Below, in pieces: positions 7,022 through 9,399 of a stretch of 9,399 nt of DNA (within the stretch, counting starts at the first letter, position 1; each line of letters starts with the position of its first letter). Source of the DNA: an uncultured Collinsella sp. (GTDB lineage Bacteria; Actinomycetota; Coriobacteriia; Coriobacteriales; Coriobacteriaceae); NCBI GenBank assembly GCA_958448375.1, contig CAUDDU010000024.1:1-9399 (forward strand), in the 5' to 3' direction. Made by a program: the position numbers and the translations under genes. The notes beneath the pieces are model-generated. The model was not told where the DNA came from, made no database searches, and worked only from the letters and a program-made list of their open reading frames with translations.

Positions 7022-8774
7022 GGTCTAGGTATCCTCTCACGTCTGCTTCGTAATCCTCGATAATTTGCGGTCCTGCCGCGCCGAATTCGATAACGGTGTC
7101 TCCCACCAGGTCAAAGAGCGACTCGTTGATGCTGTCGACGAGCATGTCCTCGCTCTGCCCCGATTGCACTACCGCCGATTCCGCCTGTACTGCGTTGTGC
7201 TCGAGCAGCGCGCGGAGATAGGCGTCTGCGGCAGGCGTGAGTTCGTTCGTGGCGTCAGCGGGCGCAACGGCTGCGAACGCGGGCGTCGGCGCGAGAAGCG
7301 GTGCCACGACACCAAACTGTTCGGTGGATATGGTTGGCTCGTCGGCCTCGTCCTGCCGAATGGGTGCCGCGATCGCCTCGACAATCGCGTCGGCTACGGG
7401 CTCGGCTTCCGGTTGCCCTGAGTCCGCTGCCTCGGCTTCCACAGGTGCGCCGTCCTCGCGCTCTTCATCGATCAAAAGCGCTTCACGCGTTTGCGCGGCG
7501 GCGCTCCGAATGTGCCCCAGCTGACTCAGATCGATATCGATCTTGACGGGCTGGTGTGCGGCGTCCCATGAAAGCCATGCCACAATCTCGTCATCGATAA
7601 TCTTGGCCAGATATTTGGGGACCTTTTCTTCCTTAAGGGGATGGGCGGGGTCCAGCGCCAGGCGCAGGCGTTGGTCGCAGGCGCGCATCATTTCACCGAG
7701 CTTGCTGCTCTTTTGCCTACTGCCATGGATACGCATGCATTCCCAAAAGCCGTTTTGGCAACGGTAGATATGGATAGGATCCAGGCGGTATTCGCAGTCC
7801 TCGTGGCGCTCGGGCGCAAAGAATACGGCCGAGGCAAACATGGTGTAGGGCATGGCCGTCTCCTCCCCAAATAAACTCGCCACGATGCCGGTCTTTCGGT
7901 GCGTGTCATAGTAGCGCGCCATGCGGACATACACGGCGCATGCCACGTGGCGCAGATCGCGGTGGTGGCTGCGGTCGAGCCGCGAGTTACTTAGGTTGTA
8001 CGTGGAGAGGGCGTTGATGGCGGCCATGAGTCGCTCCTCGCGCACCTCATCGGGCGGAAGGGGGAGCGTGGGCTCGGAGGTTTTGCGACGCTTGGGGGTC
8101 TGGCCGGACGGCGCCGGTGCTGGTACAAGGTCTCGTGCCGCGCGCCGCAGCTCGATAAGGGCGTTATCGAACATGACGGTTTTAGAATCACGAAGCAGCT
8201 TGGGGTCAAGCCCGTGGAACACGGCGTAGTCCTGCAACCACACGCGTGCAAACCGGCCGATGCCGGGCTCGAAGGCGCGGTAGGCATCCCAAAAGGCCTT
8301 GATCTTGTTAAAACCATCGAGCGGGTCATCTACGCCAATGCCGCAAATCAGCTCATAGAGATACAGAAAGGCGAAGGACGTAGACGTTTCCTCGACGGTT
8401 CCGCGGCGCACTTGGGCACGCCAGGTAAAGTAGCCGCGCAACTGCCGGTCGCTCATGGCGTTGTAGGTGGGAAAGTACGACTTAAAGGTGCCGTTGTAGG
8501 GGCAGTCGTCCTCAAAGTCGGCCATCAGCAGGCCTTGGCGGTAGAAAAGCTCGGCTTCCGAAAGCCAACGGCCCGCGCCGCCCTTGGGGTCTTCTTGCCA
8601 ACGCGATATCTCACGCATCTTGCGGTACTGGTCGGGGAGGAAGTTCTGCATCTGTCGGCCGGTCTTGAGAATCGGCTCGTCTGCGTAGACCTCATGTGAG
8701 AAGCGAGCGGACTGATGGGTCCGGGCCTCGGCCATAATGCGCTCGATGAGCATCTTGATGTCCTGGTCGGCCAC
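7014..8774 (-). CDS. TerB-N/TerB-C domain protein, partner of BrxD-like ATPase
   Basis: This 586-residue protein carries a TerB-N type domain (about 85-215), recognised by the stretch SYFPTYNAMSDRQLRGYF continuing into TWRAQVRRG (99-125) and by FLYLYELICGIG (136-147). A Pro/Lys/Arg linker (217-243) leads to a helical middle region (245-405). The TerB-C type part starts at DIDLSQLGHIRSAAAQTREA (413-432) and ends with VDSINESLFDLVGDTVIEF and IEDYEADVRGYL (546-583), and is interrupted by an acidic, Ala-rich linker (437-507). TerB-type domains are known from tellurite-resistance and stress or defence operons, but no TerC, TerD or other ter gene is visible here. It begins with GTG, supported by AGGAGAGGAGA four bases upstream (8779-8789). 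It is the first gene of the cassette and overlaps the ATPase gene, so the products are probably made together and may form a complex. No catalytic motif is evident; a scaffold or sensor role is inferred. Confidence 0.85.
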   Translation of the reverse strand: MADQDIKMLIERIMAEARTHQSARFSHEVYADEPILKTGRQMQNFLPDQYRKMREISRWQEDPKGGAGRWLSEAELFYRQGLLMADFEDDCPYNGTFKSYFPTYNAMSDRQLRGYFTWRAQVRRGTVEETSTSFAFLYLYELICGIGVDDPLDGFNKIKAFWDAYRAFEPGIGRFARVWLQDYAVFHGLDPKLLRDSKTVMFDNALIELRRAARDLVPAPAPSGQTPKRRKTSEPTLPLPPDEVREERLMAAINALSTYNLSNSRLDRSHHRDLRHVACAVYVRMARYYDTHRKTGIVASLFGEETAMPYTMFASAVFFAPERHEDCEYRLDPIHIYRCQNGFWECMRIHGSRQKSSKLGEMMRACDQRLRLALDPAHPLKEEKVPKYLAKIIDDEIVAWLSWDAAHQPVKIDIDLSQLGHIRSAAAQTREALLIDEEREDGAPVEAEAADSGQPEAEPVADAIVEAIAAPIRQDEADEPTISTEQFGVVAPLLAPTPAFAAVAPADATNELTPAADAYLRALLEHNAVQAESAVVQSGQSEDMLVDSINESLFDLVGDTVIEFGAAGPQIIEDYEADVRGYLDHE

Positions 8775-8789
8775 CGCTTCTCCTCTCCT
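8775..8789 (-). promoter_or_regulatory. ribosome binding site supporting a GTG start
   Basis: AGGAGAGGAGA (8789-8779 on the minus strand) precedes the GTG at 8774 by 4 bases. The next in-frame ATG is seven codons further in and lacks such a site, so GTG is the preferred start of the TerB-like protein. Confidence 0.7.
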
Positions 8790-8811
8790 AACGCAGCTTC
8801 GGTGACCTCAT

Positions 8812-8840
8812 ATCATAGCACAGCATCAAACAGATGTTCG
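8812..8840 (-). promoter_or_regulatory. candidate extended -10 promoter of the TerB-ATPase-helicase cassette
   Basis: On the minus strand TG-C-TATGAT (8820-8812) is a strong extended -10 element. CGAACA at 8840-8835, 17 bases upstream, is a weak -35 with only three consensus matches, which is common for extended -10 promoters. Transcription would start near 8805, giving a leader of about 30 bases before the GTG start. The position in the only gap upstream of the cassette makes this the likely operon promoter. Confidence 0.6.
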
Positions 8841-8853
8841 AGATACCGCTGTG
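8819..8853. repeat. inverted repeat flanking the cassette -35 region
   Basis: CACAGC at 8819-8824 and GCTGTG at 8848-8853 form a 6-base inverted repeat with a 23-base spacer that encloses the -35 region and reaches into the extended -10. It could be a half-site pair for a regulator. The arms are short, there is no U-tract, and no local regulator gene is seen, so it may be chance. Confidence 0.25.
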
Positions 8854-8862
8854 TAGATAGAT

Positions 8863-9399
8863 TTAGAACAAGAGGGCGTAGATGATGGCTATGACAACGG
8901 AGGGGAGCATATTGGCCGTGCGGAAGGTCTGAGGACGGATGAGGTTGACGCCGACGCAGAAGATGAGCATAGAGCCCACGAGCGATAGGCTGTCGAGGGC
9001 GGCGGTGGTCATGATGGGGGAGAGCGCGCCGGCAAACAGCGTAATCGTTCCCTGGAATACGGCAACGGGCAGGGCGGAGAAGATGCAGCCGCGGCCGAGC
9101 GAAGCCGTCATGGTACAGACGATGATGCAGTCCAACGCGCCCTTGAGGGCGAGCGTGGACCAGTCTCCGAGCAAGCCGTCTTGGATTGATCCCACGATAG
9201 CCATGGCACCGATGCAGACGGTCAGCGATGTCGAGACAAAGGCATTGGTGAACTCGTTGTCTCCCTCGCTGCCGGTTTTGCGCTTGAGCCATTCGCCCAG
9301 GTTTTCGATGCCGGCTTCCAGGTTTATGGCCTCGCCGATGAGCGAGCCAAGGGCAAACGAGACGATGAGCATGGTGGTGCCGGTGGTCGCCAGCGTTTT
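8863..9399 (-). CDS. DUF554-family integral membrane protein, N-terminus outside window
   Basis: The last 178 codons of a minus-strand gene are visible. The frame is open to the window edge and reads KTLATTGTTMLIV before the internal Met at 9372, so that Met is not the start. The LIVSFALGSLIGEAINLE motif continuing with GIENLGEWLKRK is the hallmark of the DUF554 family (YqgA/YdfK-like), followed by several hydrophobic segments: FVSTSLTVCIGAMAIVGS, LDCIIVCTMTASLGRGCIFSA, FQGTITLFAGAL, LSLVGSMLIFCVGVNLI and LPSVVIAIIYALLF. Family members are about 230 residues long, so roughly 50 residues are missing beyond the edge. These polytopic inner-membrane proteins have no established function; transport is a guess. 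The gene is on the same strand as the cassette but 88 bases from it, with a candidate promoter between, so it is probably a separate unit, although no terminator is evident after its TAA. Confidence 0.85.
   Translation of the reverse strand, partial: KTLATTGTTMLIVSFALGSLIGEAINLEAGIENLGEWLKRKTGSEGDNEFTNAFVSTSLTVCIGAMAIVGSIQDGLLGDWSTLALKGALDCIIVCTMTASLGRGCIFSALPVAVFQGTITLFAGALSPIMTTAALDSLSLVGSMLIFCVGVNLIRPQTFRTANMLPSVVIAIIYALLF

Noticed and set aside
3159..8774. A complete BREX system
   Set aside because: Only the BrxD-like and BrxHI-like components are present; there is no PglZ, BrxC/PglY, PglX or other methyltransferase in the window.
7014..8774. A tellurite-resistance (ter) operon
   Set aside because: Only TerB-N/TerB-C type domains are seen; no TerC, TerD/TerE or TerZ homologue is adjacent, so tellurite resistance should not be inferred.
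8813..9292. A second minus-strand frame overlapping the DUF554 gene
   Set aside because: The Arg/His/Leu-rich translation has no membrane pattern and lies out of frame with the clear DUF554 signature.

Overview
The window is GC-rich, densely coding bacterial DNA with strong G/C third-position bias and short intergenic gaps. Gene content and codon style fit an anaerobic gut actinobacterium of the Coriobacteriia, most likely Collinsella. That assignment is recognition from the proteins, not a computed placement. No tRNA, rRNA, CRISPR array, insertion sequence or phage gene is visible, and no gene-free stretch exceeds about 120 bases.

Left part, plus strand (1-3132). The window opens in the last 81 codons of a DUF4097-type beta-repeat protein. 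A 98-base gap follows, holding a candidate promoter and a strong GC hairpin. Next is a stand-alone Elp3-family tRNA wobble-uridine modification enzyme (radical SAM plus GNAT). Its stop codon directly abuts the start of a membrane-anchored, spermidine-synthase-like Rossmann protein, so the two are probably translated from one message.

Middle and right, minus strand (3159-8774). A three-gene cassette, read right to left, converges on the Elp3 operon. It starts from a candidate extended -10 promoter and encodes (1) a 586-residue protein with TerB-N and TerB-C type domains, (2) a 434-residue P-loop ATPase of the DUF2791/BrxD type that overlaps gene 1 by 8 bases, and (3) an 813-residue Lhr/BrxHI-like DEVH-box helicase. 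Genes 2 and 3 are separated by 116 bases carrying a terminator-like hairpin and short repeats. The ATPase and helicase resemble the BrxD/BrxHI pair of some BREX phage-defence systems, but no PglZ, BrxC/PglY, methyltransferase or nuclease is present. The TerB-like protein seems to stand in as the third partner. All ATPase and helicase motifs look intact, so this is probably an active DNA- or RNA-processing machine, possibly for defence or genome maintenance. It is the most interesting content of the window.

Far right, minus strand (8863-9399). A DUF554-family integral membrane protein, cut by the window edge, lies upstream of the cassette. It is probably a separate transcription unit, because a candidate cassette promoter sits in the 88-base gap, although no clear terminator is seen there.
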